Part shown: one piece after another, positions 46,191-57,723 of the stretch
Position numbering within the stretch: position 1 is the stretch's first letter
Layout: every line of letters starts with the position of its first letter
Assembly: GCA_910589415.1 (NCBI GenBank)
Contig: OU342632.1
Location: 15,627,507 to 15,691,506, forward strand
Source: Malachius bipustulatus
Lineage: Eukaryota; Arthropoda; Insecta; Coleoptera; Melyridae
DNA: 64,000 nucleotides
Direction: 5' to 3'
The notes under the pieces: model-generated
What the model saw: the letters and a program-made list of their open reading frames with translations, nothing else
What the model was told of the DNA's origin: nothing
Databases searched by the model: none
Position numbers and translations under genes: made by a program

Positions 46191-46195
46191 ATATA

Positions 46196-46217
46196 CAGGG
46201 TGTCTAAAGACACCCCC
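46196..46217. repeat. Isolated CAGGGTGTC tip forming a small hairpin
   Basis: CAGGGTGTCTAAAGACACCC next to TA. GGGTGTC and GACACCC pair around TAAA. It abuts the decayed left end of the following hairpin and may be what is left of another element. Confidence 0.6.
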
Positions 46218-46317
46218 CAAATTTAAACAATGCTGTGGTCAAAAAATAATCTAATAAACATATGGTCGAATATCTAGATACCGTTACTGAGATATTGTTA
46301 AAAATACTTTTCTAATA

Positions 46318-47048
46318 CTCCCAGCTCATTCGAGTCGGCCTCTGTGGGCTAAACGATGGATTATTTCAGTTTTTTTGACAAACTCAAATACAGCGTCAAA
46401 ATGCCTATACAGAGTGTCCCATGTGAGAATGACATATCAAAGTCGTGTTTTTTTTTTCAATGGAATGTTCTTATATTATTGCATTTTTAGATTGTGTGAG
46501 ATGAAAAAACACGATTGGTTTTTACATCAGTTTCAGTTTAAATTGAAAAGTTTTTGAGTTATAACCAAACGAAAAACACTATTTCCAAAGTTCAAGGCAG
46601 TGGCACAGCGAAAACGTCCCAAGATAGAGAACACCGGCTTTTTTTTTAAGATTTTTTTTAATATCAGATTTTTAGATTTTCTATCATCCTGTATATTTTA
46701 TCTAGGTACATATGATAGGATAGTAGAGAAAAGGTTAAAATAAAGACACAAGCCATTTTCCTTTATTTTGAGCCGTTTTCGTTTTATAGTGAACTTCGAA
46801 AATTGAGATTTTCACTTGTTTATAACTCCTAAACTTCTCAATCTAAACTCCAACTGTATAAGAACGGCTTTTTTAAATTATTATGGGCATTATGGGATTA
46901 TTATTATTCATTAAATTATGGGCATCGTGACCAGGCATTTGAAGTTGTAAAAATAGTGTTTTTTTTATTGAAAAATACACTAAAAATTGATAAAATCCAT
47001 CGTTTGGCCAACAGAGATCGACTCGAATCAGCTGGGGCACCCTGCATA
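46318..47048. mobile_element. Hairpin element of the 11-kb family, left tip missing
   Basis: Left CCCAGCTCATTCGAGTCGG and right CGACTCGAATCAGCTGGGGC with CACCCTG mirror each other and match the 11102-11934 element. Inner blocks CAGAGTGTCCCATGTGAGAA and TTGAGTTATAACC, and the arms near 46560-46810, are core-related. The left CAGGGTGT tip is absent. The centre near 46680 is AT-rich. Confidence 0.82.
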
Positions 47049-47870
47049 TTGATTAGATAAAAAACTACCATTATCGTAAATGCAAATGCATGCTTCAGCT
47101 TGTTTTTTTTTATGGAGCCATTGAAGAGCGCAGTGATCATCTCTGATGAGGGCTGCTCACTTGGTCAATCGATCGAGTAGCGCATCCCGTGTTCACTTTC
47201 GATTTGTACCAATGAGTTTATCCCTCGGTTTAGCCCGAATTTTAGATATTTTCAACAGCAATAATATAAGGGAGCGTGGTCTAGTGACTTTGGTGGTCAA
47301 TTCTGAAAGCCCCTCGGGAAAGGGGGATCAACCGTATTCTCTAATAATGCATTAATAATAATAAGTGGATAAATTCACCTAATTAAAATATTTTTCATAA
47401 TATCTTAGCAAAGGCGCCGTTTATATTAGATTATAAACACTCTCTAAATTTGGGGGGTTCCTCAAATTACAACTTGTGTATGACTGAAGATGATAATGAA
47501 ACATATGTAGGCAATTATGGCTTCTCCAAAGAATGAAGTCGAAAAGATTCGAGTTTTTGTATAGGTAAGTAGATTTCTGCGCATAATATAATAACCCTTG
47601 CAAGTTTAAACGTATGAATCACTGATTAAGAAGTATGTAGGTATCAGAACGTAGAAGAGTTTTTTCAGTCTTTACACCTTACACCTTAATCACCCTTGAT
47701 TCCCGATGAAATGGATCGCACTGATTGCAGTCTTGTATACAAGTTTAATCATCCAAATGCGCTCAGTGCATACTACCCATGCATGAGTCGTAATCAATCC
47801 TGATTATGGATATGCATCCCTTGCTGATCGATGGTTGAAAATATTATAGGACATCATAATTATTATAACG
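47049..47870. other. Unassigned stretch
   Basis: An open frame at 47146-47355 lies in GC-richer sequence but has no family match. The sequence AGCGTGGTCTAGTGACTTTG superficially recalls a tRNA A box, but no B box follows. Confidence 0.35.
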
Positions 47871-47874
47871 CAAA

Positions 47875-48455
47875 AACAGCAAAAGGTTTGTTAAAAATAC
47901 GGCAGAAATTCTAACGGTTGTTCCCTGAATTATTCTAGAGATATTTTGTCTTTCAATGATTTTTTAAAAGCTATACTTTGTTTTGTAGATGCAAGATGAT
48001 CAAGTTTTTCGAAAAAAGCTATTTTGTATTTTTAACATTATTAATAATAAGTATCTGGAAAAAAAAATGGAGGCATCGTGCCAAAACCCAAAACCACTGT
48101 GTTTGGGTTTACAAAAAAAATTTTAAATGTCTTTTTATCTTAACACAATTATTAAAAGACAAATTCACACACCGATAATATAAACAGTATTGAAACATCA
48201 GTAAAAAAAGTTATCATTTTGTAAAATCCATTTTGAACGTTTGTTCAAAATCGGAAATACCCCGGTATGTAAGTGCGCCATACTTCTATTTCGGATAGGT
48301 ACATTAACAATTTTGAAAAAACAATTTTTTTTTTTCTAAACTTGTACCTACGAAACAAAGCGGCTTCTCGAAAATTATTAAAAAAAAATTTTCTAGAATA
48401 ATTCAAGAAACGGCCACTTGAATTTTGGTCGTATGTTTAACAAACACCCTGTGTA
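47875..48455. mobile_element. Palindrome with one CACCCTG tip
   Basis: GTTTGTTAAAAATAC (47886) pairs with GTATGTTTAACAAAC (ends 48445), and TGAATTATTCTAG (47926) with CTAGAATAATTCA (ends 48405). Both pairs give exactly the same axis near 48165. The right tip is ACACCCTGTGTAA; the left tip is degraded. No coding capacity. Confidence 0.85.
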
Positions 48456-48459
48456 ATAT

Positions 48460-49880
48460 ATTGTATAGAGTCTTACTTTATTCTCAAATAAATCAATTCA
48501 TCAAAAACAATATTAAGGTAAAAACAAAAAGAACCTAACAAATATTTCGAAAAATTAGCGCAAATTTTTAGAATACCATACGAGGGCCGGATTATTGGAT
48601 GACCAATTATTTAAATTATTTCTCTTAATTTGAATGGAAAGAAGTGGTTGAAATAACAGGATATGTTGCGAATCTTCGAGGAATTCCAAGTATGGTAACC
48701 AATGCAGTCATTGTGCTGAGATAGAAACTTTACATCGCTCTTAGAATCGCGCCGTTATGGTAATCTTCTTCGTAATTTAAGAGATCATAAGAAAGCCAAA
48801 TGCTGTTTTAAAATTGAATATTTACGAGGAAGTTCCTAGTATCGCAAATAACGATAATAATAAGAGAATAACGCAAGCGGATCAACCATCCATTTATTTA
48901 AAATCGGAAACAAATTATAATCTAGCTAAAATTTATCTAGAAAAATACCATAAAAAAGACTCAGGGAAACAATAATTGTTAATAACTTTGTCAAACAAAT
49001 TTCATTGCATTTTTTATTCCAAGCTATTTTTTACGTAATGACGTAGGTACCTCAATTTTCAATATAAATTTTATACCATAATTTACAATAATTATAATAC
49101 AAAACTACCCTCTCCAACCAGTTCCATTATAACGATCACGGTCAAATTAATTCTTGTAGTAGCAGAAGTACAAGGTCATACTATTGCAATAGAACCAATT
49201 TTAAAGGTGTATAAAATTTTTGCAATGTCCTTATTCAAACTTTTTCACTCAACCTCTTAATTAAAGTTGGTAAGTTGGTAAGTTGGAAAGCTTATTGCGG
49301 GACAGTCTAATTATAGAGAAAAATTGAATTATGAATTGGATGAAATCCTTAGGGTATAGTTATAGGGGGGGCCTATAGAAGGTGTTTTTTTTATGATCAA
49401 GAAATAATGTATTACATGTATCCATCCACAAACTACTAGACTCTCCTCGAGATTCTGGAGGGGTGGCTGCAATCATAACCTCCCAGACAGCACAACAGAC
49501 GCTTTATAGAAGACTCACTACTTTATCACTACTGTATCAGTATGTTCGGCACCTCATATGTATCTTCGAGTTCTTATTAAGGTAATAGGGTAATAGCCCA
49601 AGCCCGAGAAGGAGACATTTTTCTATAATCGTCCCATATAGCAGGAATATTATTATTGTATATGGGTTTGTCGCCTGCACTATAATACCTTGGATGCTAT
49701 ACCCGAGACTATACCTGGGTCCTGTTAGCCCCGCAATAAAGCAGTATAATTTTAAGAAACGCCCTAGAAGTCGATAATCTCAGGGAGGATTTGCTCTATA
49801 CGATGTGTGTACGATGTGTGCGAATAGCCAGATAGAATAAGTAGAGGGGTAGGAAAATAAGTGGAAATGTCTGTACATAG
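48460..49880. other. Interval without recognised gene
   Basis: AT-rich with short balanced patches (48590-48780, 49440-49850). No motif recognised. Confidence 0.35.
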
Positions 49881-49881
49881 A

Positions 49882-50080
49882 TTTGGAAATTTTTGGCAAT
49901 ATTTGGAAATATCTGGCAGTATTTGAAAATATTTGGAAATTTTTTAAAATATTTGGAAATATTTGGAAATATTGTAAATTATTTGGAAATATTGGAAATT
50001 ATTTGGAAATACATATTTGGAAATGTTTCGAAATATTTGGTAATGTTTTGGAAACATTTGGCCTCGCATTTGGCAATGTT
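49882..50080 (+). repeat. 10-bp minisatellite, TTTGGAAATA
   Basis: About fifteen to twenty imperfect copies of TTTGGAAATA with variants TTTGGCAATA and TTTGGAAATG. Long open frames rich in FGNIWKY in this region are products of the repeat, not genes. It lies just left of the palindrome at 50205. Confidence 0.95.
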
Positions 50081-50204
50081 GTACACATTAATTATTGTCA
50101 ATGCCTTACCCCTCGAAATAAGTTCATTATTTCAGAAATTGTCCATACTAAAAAAATAAAAAACAAGGTAATTTTTTATTTTAGATTATTTTGTGACAGT
50201 TGCA

Positions 50205-51305
50205 ACCCCTAATTTTTTAATGGGAAGTCTTGTGATACGTCATTTGAAAGGTCTCTTCATTCTCTATACAAAAATGATGTTTTTAAATTTATTGCAAAAA
50301 TTAACAATTAAAAATAAATTAATTAACTCGGTAATAGTGTCTGTCTGTGCTAGTGAAAGTCTGTGGAAATTGATAAGAAGAGATATTTCCTTCGCTATAA
50401 CTGTAATTAAATTTTTCCTTGCCCTTCTCGAATTTTAAGGGCGTATTCTGGGCCAATTTTAAGTCGCCAAGCTCACATTGTGTTCAACATGTGTACTAAA
50501 TTTTTTTTTTTTAAGTTTTCAAGATACAAGGGTTTAATGTTTTTTTTTATTGTTTATTTTTAGATATACCTCAAACATTATTTTGCCGATACTGTTAAAA
50601 TGTGGCAGTGTTATTTGTAGTAATGGATAAGGGATAAGGAGCTAATGAGTATTTTATCCCCAAGTAGATATAAAATTATCAAATCCAGAGGCGTCCCGGG
50701 GGCACCCTCCTCAGTATTATTGCAAAGAAAAATTAACTTTTTGCCACAAACTTTTTTTTGATACTTTTTCATTTTAAGCACCTAAAAATACAAATTTAAT
50801 GTCTCTTGACTTTTCTTCATATCTCCTCTCGTTTTCTATAAAAAAAATAAAATCTGCTTCAAGACATTTTTTAAAATTGATTTCAATTTTAATGATTTTA
50901 TTTTATCAATTTTTCAACATGCGTTGAAGCGGGTTTTATTTATTTTTCTCGAAAAAGAAGAGACAAAAAAATATTAGGAGGTCAAAAAGTTGTATTTTTA
51001 GCTGCCTAATCTGAAATAAAACAAATAAAAAAAAAGTTAGTGGCGATTATTTTCTTTGCAATGGCGTTAGAGAGGGTGAAAAAAACTTCAAAACCCTGTA
51101 TCTAGAAAACGAGACATTTTAGGACACATGTTTAATATGAAATTTTCTACTTACTGGTCCAGGAATACGCCATTAAATTTAGTACATATCCTTAAGCTAC
51201 AATTAACAATTTGAGAAATACTTTTTTTTAAATAAATTTGTTTTTGTATAGAGAACGAAGAGACCTTTCAAATGATGTATCACAAGCCCCTAATTCCCAA
51301 TAATA
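50205..51305. mobile_element. Palindrome, about 1.1 kb, with unequal arms
   Basis: TTGTGATACGTCATTTGAAA and GGTCTCTTCATTCTCTATAC (left) are mirrored by GTATAGAGAACGAAGAGACC and TTTCAAATGATGTATCACAA (right). Inner pairs include GCAAAGAAA (50722) with TTTCTTTGC (51051). The outer pair gives an axis near 50757, the inner near 50890, so the left arm carries roughly 260 extra bases. The right end stops a few bases before the Harbinger element. Confidence 0.82.
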
Positions 51306-51312
51306 ATATTTA

Positions 51313-52142
51313 GGCGGCTCTCACACTGAGGCAACAAGCAATAAGCAACTGGCAATGCGCAACACACAATAATATTGCTAACAAATATTTTACATAGAAT
51401 TAAATTGGGGGTCTCATATTAGAGCAACTCGATATCGGTCGAACCAAAAATATTGCTGGTTGCGGGAATAATATTGCTAGCGATACGCCGTGCATGTTGA
51501 AAAGCAATAATTATTGCAGTTTTGCGAGTCGTGACGTACGAAGATTGTGCATTATTATTATTATTATATTATTATTATTACTTCTAGGGTAGGTTCAAAG
51601 CTCTTGCACTGAATCTTGCGCTTATTGTACCCGTTTGGATACTTATCTCATCAATCCCATCTCCCGAAAGTATTACTACGATTGTGCATAGATAACTACG
51701 TTTTATTATTTTATATTATCAAAAACTGTTCGAAAAGGTCGGATGGTCTAGTTTTTTAAACAAAATTCGTAGAAATAGTGGAAGAATATCCCTGTATTTC
51801 CGATTTCGCTCGAAAGGACCACATCAAAAGAGAAGTGATCATTCGGTAGCAGTTTTGAAATCGGGTAGGATGATGGGCCTGAGTTCCCTTGGGCAGATGT
51901 TTCCTCCATGACTGATTAATTGAGTAAAAGCTGGGTGAACCCAATCTTCTTTTCGTTTGTCGTTTTTTTTCTTAAATGCCGCCACAGTAATATCATGTCA
52001 TCGGAGTCGTCAGATGACATGATGATCAGGGTTTCTGGCAATACTGTTGTTTCAATGTGAGAGAGAACCAAAATAATATTGCGTATTGCTTATTGACAGT
52101 TGCTAGTTGCTTATTGCTTGTTGCCTCAGTGTGAGAGCCGCC
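51313..52142 (-). mobile_element. PIF/Harbinger element, 830 bp
   Basis: Terminal repeats GGCGGCTCTCACACTGAGGC and GCCTCAGTGTGAGAGCCGCC, continuing into CAACAAGCAATAAGCAACT, are nearly perfect. TTA at 51310-51312 and TTA at 52143-52145 form the 3-base target duplication typical of PIF/Harbinger. It carries only the start of a transposase gene (next entry), so it is a non-autonomous deletion derivative. (TTA)n runs lie at about 51550-51580. Confidence 0.92.
51721..52020 (-). pseudogene. Harbinger transposase N-terminus, frameshifted
   Basis: The start ATG is at 52020 on the minus strand: MSSDDSDDMILLWRHLRKK, an acidic start followed by basic residues as in insect Harbinger transposases. A T run (51963-51970) shifts the frame, after which KEDWVHPAFTQL corresponds to the conserved WVHP block. 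A further shift leads to RFQNCYRMITSLL, like the FxNYYRMS block. The DDE catalytic part is absent. About 100 codons are traceable. Confidence 0.75.
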
Positions 52143-52422
52143 TTAGATTTGCAAATGTCACTCGAATGAGGTTGACTTTAGGGATGAAATTTGTAATCTG
52201 CAAATCCTTTTATAATCTTAAATCGGCGTGTTTCGGGATTATTTTAAATATGCACAATTACTGAAATAATGAATTTTTTCCATCCTCGATTCCATCTGGC
52301 TGTTCTACACAGTATAGTTGATGGTTGTATTTTGAAAAACTAGTTGAAAGGCTTAGCAAGTCTTTATGTATGTAAAATCCTACGAAGATTGAAATTCAAA
52401 ACTATGATCATAATTATTATTA

Positions 52423-52640
52423 TCAGGTAGGTACACTACGGAAAATGTAATATAAATAATTAAAATCAGGAACTATGACAGGAGCATAACAATTGGTATA
52501 AGTGCTAACTAGTACACTCTTGAAATCAGAATTGATTCCGGGCTGTTTTGCCATGGTCCATGGCGATTTTCTCAGAACGTTTCGGCTACAACTGCGGTAG
52601 ACATCATCAGCGGTTACGTGTACGCAAGCGATTCTTCCAC
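52423..52640 (-). other. Hammerhead-like / Penelope-like motif, copy 2
   Basis: On the minus strand: AACCGCTGATGATGTCTACC, GCAGTTGTAGCCGAAACGTT, then ACAGCCCGGAATCAATTC and GATTTC. The full CTGATGA and GAAA boxes of a hammerhead core are present around a possible stem II with one mismatch (GTCTAC against GTAGCC). Stems I and III are not convincing. It shares more than the motif with 39825-39925, so both are copies of one retroelement, possibly Penelope-like. Confidence 0.5.
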
Positions 52641-52654
52641 TCCCCATGTTCACT

Positions 52655-54000
52655 AATTGGCCTGTTTATTAATTGGCCCACATCAATTAGAACACATTTT
52701 TGCCTTTAAAGAAAATATATAAAGAAGCAGACGAGACGAGATAAGATAACAGTAATAACACAAAGAAATTTTTTCTGTATAGATCAAGAATAAAATTACT
52801 TAGGATGCTTCAAATAAATACCTCGCAATAATATTTTGATGTGAGGATAATGGTGAGTATGTACCGGGCTCGGTACCGGGGTAGGTGAAAAAAAATTAAT
52901 TTGTATGTATTTGAAATAAAATATCAAGAACTCATTTAAATGTAAAATGTAAAATATTTCAAACAAAATAAAATCTCAAACTCAAAAAATCTTATTTGAA
53001 ATTTCCATTACTTGCCTACCTACCATATTCAAAATAAATTGGAATTCCAAAAAAAAAAAATTCCAAAAACAATTTAAAAGGTTGACAAAAGAGACGAAGT
53101 ATTTGCTCCATTCTTTTAAGTATTTATTTATAAAAAAAAAATTTATGGAACTATTTACCAATTGCTGGTACGAAAAGGCGTTAATCCTTACAGGCATCAC
53201 TTATAATTTTCCTCCAAAAGACAGGTACTTTTACCTTATTTGGTAACGAAAAATACTTGCTTCTGGTAACAAAGAGACTCCCAAAGAGATTTAAGAAATT
53301 TAAATATCGTGAGAGATTAATAAGAATAACGGAACCTTCTTGAACCTCTACCAAGAAGTCGAGGAACCCATAGCGTTATGTAACTCTTTATCCATTCTTA
53401 AGCTACCTAAAGAATAAAGTAATATTTTCTTTTCTTAATCCTTTCATTTGTTTAGGATGTCTTATACTGTCTAAGAAATTGTTAATTTCCTAGTCCATTA
53501 ACCTGATACCTGAATTTAGTAAGAATATTATTGCGTTGATTAGTACTCATATAATAATAGCGCTTATGCCTTATTTTTTGATACGTTGGACCATAATTAC
53601 TATCGATCCAGTAATTGTTTTCCCATAATTAATAATAATTGTGATAATATCCGAAAATTAAGTCTGGAATTTTTTATAGAACATAGACATATTATGATAT
53701 TGCGTTTTAAAAATTATAGGTACTCAAAGTCTTTTCTTTGCTGATACCTTGGGAATGAAAATCGTTCAATTATAATTACCTCAAAAGTTGTAAAAAATAA
53801 TAATCCAAAATAGATGAAAGTCACTTAAAAGTACCGTGTGCTTTTCACAGCTACACACACACTAACCAGCACGTGGATATCTCCCAAAGTCGATTCAAAG
53901 ACACATAAACATTCTTAAAGACTATCCAGGAATCACCGTTAGATCCACTAAAAGCACTTTCTGTTATTTAAAAAGGCACCTTTTCAGAGGACATTAGAGT
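52655..54000. other. AT-rich stretch upstream of the CpG island
   Basis: No coding motif recognised. A duplicated GTACCGGG lies near 52861-52878. Confidence 0.4.
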
Positions 54001-54016
54001 AAATCCTGCAATGCAC

Positions 54017-54147
54017 TATAAAACCACCCCACACTCGTTTAAGTAGTTCGTGGTTAAATCCGGCTCGAAGGACCATTAAAGCCACCCGAAGGATAACACT
54101 TAACGTCTCCAAGGATCAACACTCCGGAAGAATCACACAGCCAGCAG
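54017..54147 (+). promoter_or_regulatory. Candidate promoter and noncoding first exon
   Basis: TATAAAA at 54017-54023 lies in GC-moderate sequence, with AGTAGTTCGTGG about 25-30 bases downstream as a possible start region. An exon-like stretch then ends CAGCCAGCAG followed by GTAGGA (54148-54153), a plausible splice donor. No ATG-led open frame of note lies between, so the exon would be untranslated. Supported only by motifs and by the neighbouring CpG-rich block. Confidence 0.3.
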
Positions 54148-54149
54148 GT

Positions 54150-54425
54150 AGGACTAGTTCAAGGACGGTCGTCCTGTCTCAGGACATCAGCAGGGCACTT
54201 CCGAGTCCGGACCGGGGAGGAAGTTCCTTGGGCACCTGTTGTCTGCGTGACTTGTTGGCCGGGCAAGGCGGACGGGCATACTACGCGGCATCGGCGGCGG
54301 CGGCGGTACTCCGGAGCCCCAGCAGGCAGCAGCAGCGGTGGTGAAGACACGCGGCGGCCGGTCGCGGGAGAGGTCAGTGACACGCACGCACGGCACCCGG
54401 GGCACTGTTGCCATGTCGGGGAAAA
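54150..54425. promoter_or_regulatory. CpG-rich island
   Basis: Strikingly GC- and CpG-rich compared with everything around it: CGGCGGCGGCGGCGG-type runs, GCAGCAGCAGCGG and ACACGCGGCGGCCGGTCGCG. Open frames exist on both strands (54187-54414 minus, 54247-54429 plus), rich in Pro, Arg and Ala as expected from composition. No conserved domain was recognised. Most likely a host gene 5' region or regulatory element. Confidence 0.5.
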
Positions 54426-54429
54426 CTGA

Positions 54430-55330
54430 ATGAGAATGGGGGATAGCTGAATGAATGGAGAACTATGAAGAACTTTATTATTGAGATGACCAGATTATGA
54501 AAACGGATTATACAAATTTTATTGATTTTACAAAAGAACCAAATAAATCCCTACATTTAAAAATTAACAAATATGTTTCTTGTTCTTTACCGAAATAGAT
54601 TTGAATGTAAGACCTCCCAAAATCGCATCGCCGTTTTTTCAAAACTAAAGTAAAAAAGTATAAAACTTAACGGTGCACAAATCGAGCTGAAATTTTGCAG
54701 TCGCATCTAAAAATGAGCTGAATTTAAGAATTTATTAAGCTTTCTTGAAAGGTAGAAAATTTTTTTCACTCCATACCTCCTGATTTGTCCCTTTTCGGTA
54801 ACGATACCGCCATTTAGAGATTTTGTGGCACCGGTTTATAGGAGAAGCGTGGGTCTATTTGAAATTTGAAAATTTCAACTTTTGGCAATTATTTATTTGG
54901 GGAAAATTAATTGTTTTTCGAAATTTTGTAAACAAATCGGAAAAGTAATGGAACGATGTTATGTAAACATTTAGGGGCTACAAAAATGTATATACGGCTA
55001 TTCGGGTTGTTCTATTACGGAGCGATAAATTCAAGACCGATGGATAAATTATTAAATTTAATAAGATGAAGGGATTAATAATTAATTAAAAAACGGCCAA
55101 CCTTACCTTAACTTCGAGTACGGGGAATGTCTGAAAATAACAACACTATCCCTGGTTGATCGGACACTAATAATTACATTGATAAATAATATCTTTTGTC
55201 ATGATGCTTTTGACGCTGAAGAAGAGAGGATGGAAGAGGAAGCTTTCTTCTTGGGCGCTGGACTCGGACCCTTATTTACAACAACCTCACTTACCCTATA
55301 TACTACCATATAAGATGCGTTGACGTATAA
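54430..55330. other. AT-rich stretch without recognised gene
   Basis: Nothing recognised. Confidence 0.4.
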
Positions 55331-55579
55331 AAAGTTAGCAAGACAATTTGCCGCTAAATAATCGTTGATTGTTGTGAAAAATTTGGAAGTTTCTTATTTT
55401 TAAAAAACTATCGCATGTTTTGCTCGCTAATTTGCCGTGAGAAAATAGCAATACGCAGAATCAGCCCGCGACTAATTTCGCCCTAAATTCTATCGCCCTA
55501 AATTGTAACAGTAAAATTTGAATTTTGACGTCATTATCTGCTTCTAGTGGCTTCTCGGGTAATGGTACACGATGGAACT

Positions 55580-55840
55580 TTCCTCATAAGGGGGTAAGTC
55601 TCAATTTATGGCTCACGGTGAACACTAATTTGAATTTGGAGTTGGCCTCAACCGAATTAGTTGTGAAGTCGGGGAATTTTCTACGAAGGAACTTTCTCTT
55701 TTATTCGTCAAGTGAGTTTTTGGAAGTCCCTTTCAGCAAAACCTCCCTGAAAGGGAGTAAGTAACAATTTATGGGGAGCTGACACCTCGTGGGATATTGC
55801 CGTCGGCCTCGGGCCAGTTGTGACTCGGGGAATTCGTGTG
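55580..55840 (+). repeat. Diverged direct duplication inside the TIR element
   Basis: GGGGGTAAGTCTCAATTTATGG with TTGTGAAGTCGGGGAATT at 55590-55680 is echoed by GGGAGTAAGTAACAATTTAT and GTTGTGACTCGGGGAATTC at 55752-55833. Confidence 0.65.
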
Positions 55841-55893
55841 AATGGTTTCAGCTAATCATTCTTGAAGACGTGATCATTATTCGTGATTTTTCA

Positions 55894-56187
55894 TCAAACA
55901 CTACCCCACATGAACGGTGACATTTGATGTCCTGTCCCAGAATTGCCCCTTTCTACCAAAGACTTTTCGGGATTTCGACTTTTCACTGTAGGATTTAGTT
56001 GGGCATCTCTCCACCAGGTGTCTAATAGTCTGTCTTTCAGTGCCGCAATCACAATTTTAAGAGAATATTTTCCCCACTTGAAAAGTGAATTGGAGCACCT
56101 ACCACAACTCGTCCTGATTCTGTTAAATGTTGTCCATATTCGTCTTGGTTGGTCGAAACCCTCTGGCTTACTTGGAACACATGGCAT
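55894..56187 (-). pseudogene. LINE C-terminal fragment
   Basis: The minus-strand frame reads RRIWTTFNRIRTSCGRCSNS then LFKWGKYS, the conserved block after the RNase H domain of Jockey/R1-type LINEs (usually W..LNR.RTG.GRC..SL.KWG). The cysteine-rich CDCG block expected next is absent or shifted. It lies inside the 55333-56660 TIR element, either captured or inserted. Confidence 0.7.
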
Positions 56188-56697
56188 CTCTCACTGGACA
56201 GGTGTTACATTCTTCTCTCAGTCCTCTCTCCAGCGCTCAGTTATGTTAAGTTTTCTTCGGTAAGAGCTTTTGCAGTTTTTAGAAGTTTCTTGAGCGTAGC
56301 GTATTGATGTTCTTGTCGGTAATTCCAACGTGTGAGTGGAACGCAGGATCGGCGTTAATTTTTCTATATTCCCTTACATGTGCATGTTCTCGTCGGTTTC
56401 GTGGAGGAGCTTTTTTTGGAGGGGATTTTTAGCAATAATTATCGTGAATAGATAAATTACTCGCGGGCTGATTCTGAACATTGTCATTTTGTCACGACCA
56501 ATTAACGGCAAAGTCCTGGGAGGCTAATTGCTGTTAAAATTATTTGTTTAATAACATTTGCCTTAGGTTTTTAAAAATTAGAAACGACAATTTTTTTCAC
56601 AACTAATAATTCTGGATAATTTTTCGATTCGAGGGAGCTGTCTTGCTAACTTATTGATATGATGAGGTGGGTTGTCTTTTGTGCCGATGAGCACCCA

Positions 56698-56752
56698 TGG
56701 GGGGAAAACTCGGGGATAAAATCAGGGGGAAAACTCGGGAATTAAATCAGGC
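56698..56752 (+). repeat. Short direct repeat, GGGGGAAAACTCGGG
   Basis: Two adjacent copies of a 25-28-base unit, GGGGGAAAACTCGGGGATAA and GGGGGAAAACTCGGGAATTA, each followed by an AATCAG-like end. Confidence 0.85.
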
Positions 56753-57161
56753 AGGGAGCTTAAAAAGGGAACACGACACAATGGTTTTAACTTCAAAGGG
56801 CATCAAATCCGACCTAATCCGAAGAAGGACAATGAAGAATTTATTTCTTCAAATAACAATTCCTTGCTAAAATTTGAACAATAGTTATTTTAATTAGTTA
56901 ATTCCATCCGTAACTCTAAATTATTCAGTAGATATGCGTAAAATAGTCGTAAACAGTAGTGTTTCTCACCATGGATATCTTAAAGTAACGGAGACATAGG
57001 AACTGTTACTGCTACCTAATTATGTTCTCCCAACTCTGGTCCAAGCGCAATGAAATTGATGTAATGTAAACAATATGACGTTAGTGGCATTTTAGCATTA
57101 TTGATTTACTGAAGGTCGTTCATTTTTCAAAGGAAAGGTTAATTCTAAAAAAAAATTGCAC

Positions 57162-57195
57162 AATAAATAACCAAACTGACGTTTGGTTATTTATT
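57162..57195. repeat. Perfect 15-base hairpin
   Basis: AATAAATAACCAAAC and GTTTGGTTATTTATT pair perfectly around TGAC. No obvious tract or gene makes it a terminator; function unknown. Confidence 0.9.
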
Positions 57196-57723
57196 TGTAT
57201 TGTTCAAATTAATTAAAGCGCTCACGTAAGAGCGAAAAACTGCTATAGTTGAAAGTTATTTTCGCAATGGGAGTAATAAGCTTAAGGGAATTTGGATGTT
57301 CTCTTTAGATCTGTCTGGAATAATTATCATGATTGCAGACCCAAGAAAAATTTCTAGTTCCTCATCATCAAACTCAGTGTTTGGATGGAAGTTTATGTAG
57401 AAACCTGCTTAATAAAAGCAGAAAAGGTGTTTATTATTCAGTTTTGTCATTATTCTCTGATATAGCAGTGAAAATATACTCACTCCGAGACATTCCTAGC
57501 AGGTAAAATTTTTGTCAATAGTTTTTCCGAAGTTTTGCAGTTTTAACCAACTTTTTTGCAGGTTCATTTGGAATATCTTGTAGGTCAGTTCCCAGAGCTA
57601 CAGAACAAGGATTTGGTGGTTTGAAAACTTCCAAAGCAAACGATATCGTGAAATAGATCTATGAAGATCTCTTTCTAATGAAAATCTCTCAAATCGGATT
57701 TCTTTCTAATATGCATTTACATT

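Larger units (their letters stand above)
55333..56660. mobile_element. 1.33-kb element with about 150-base terminal inverted repeats
   Basis: Ends GTTAGCAAGACAATTTG and GAGCTGTCTTGCTAAC mirror each other. So do TGTTGTGAAAAATTTGG with the region around TTTTTTTCACAACTAA, and CAGAATCAGCCCGCGACTAA with ATTACTCGCGGGCTGATTCT. The interior holds two diverged direct copies of a roughly 100-base segment (55580-55690, 55748-55840) and a LINE fragment. No transposase recognised; superfamily unknown. Confidence 0.78.

Noticed and set aside
47240..47330. Possible tRNA gene near GGGAGCGTGGTCTAGTGAC
   Set aside because: An A-box-like string is present but there is no B box and no cloverleaf pairing.
49883..50212. 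109-codon and 88-codon overlapping open frames rich in FGNIWKY
   Set aside because: They are translations of the TTTGGAAATA minisatellite; any frame of that repeat stays open.
54187..54414. Pro/Arg/Ala-rich open frame in the CpG island as a coding exon
   Set aside because: Open frames occur on both strands, as expected from GC-rich composition; no domain or codon bias seen.
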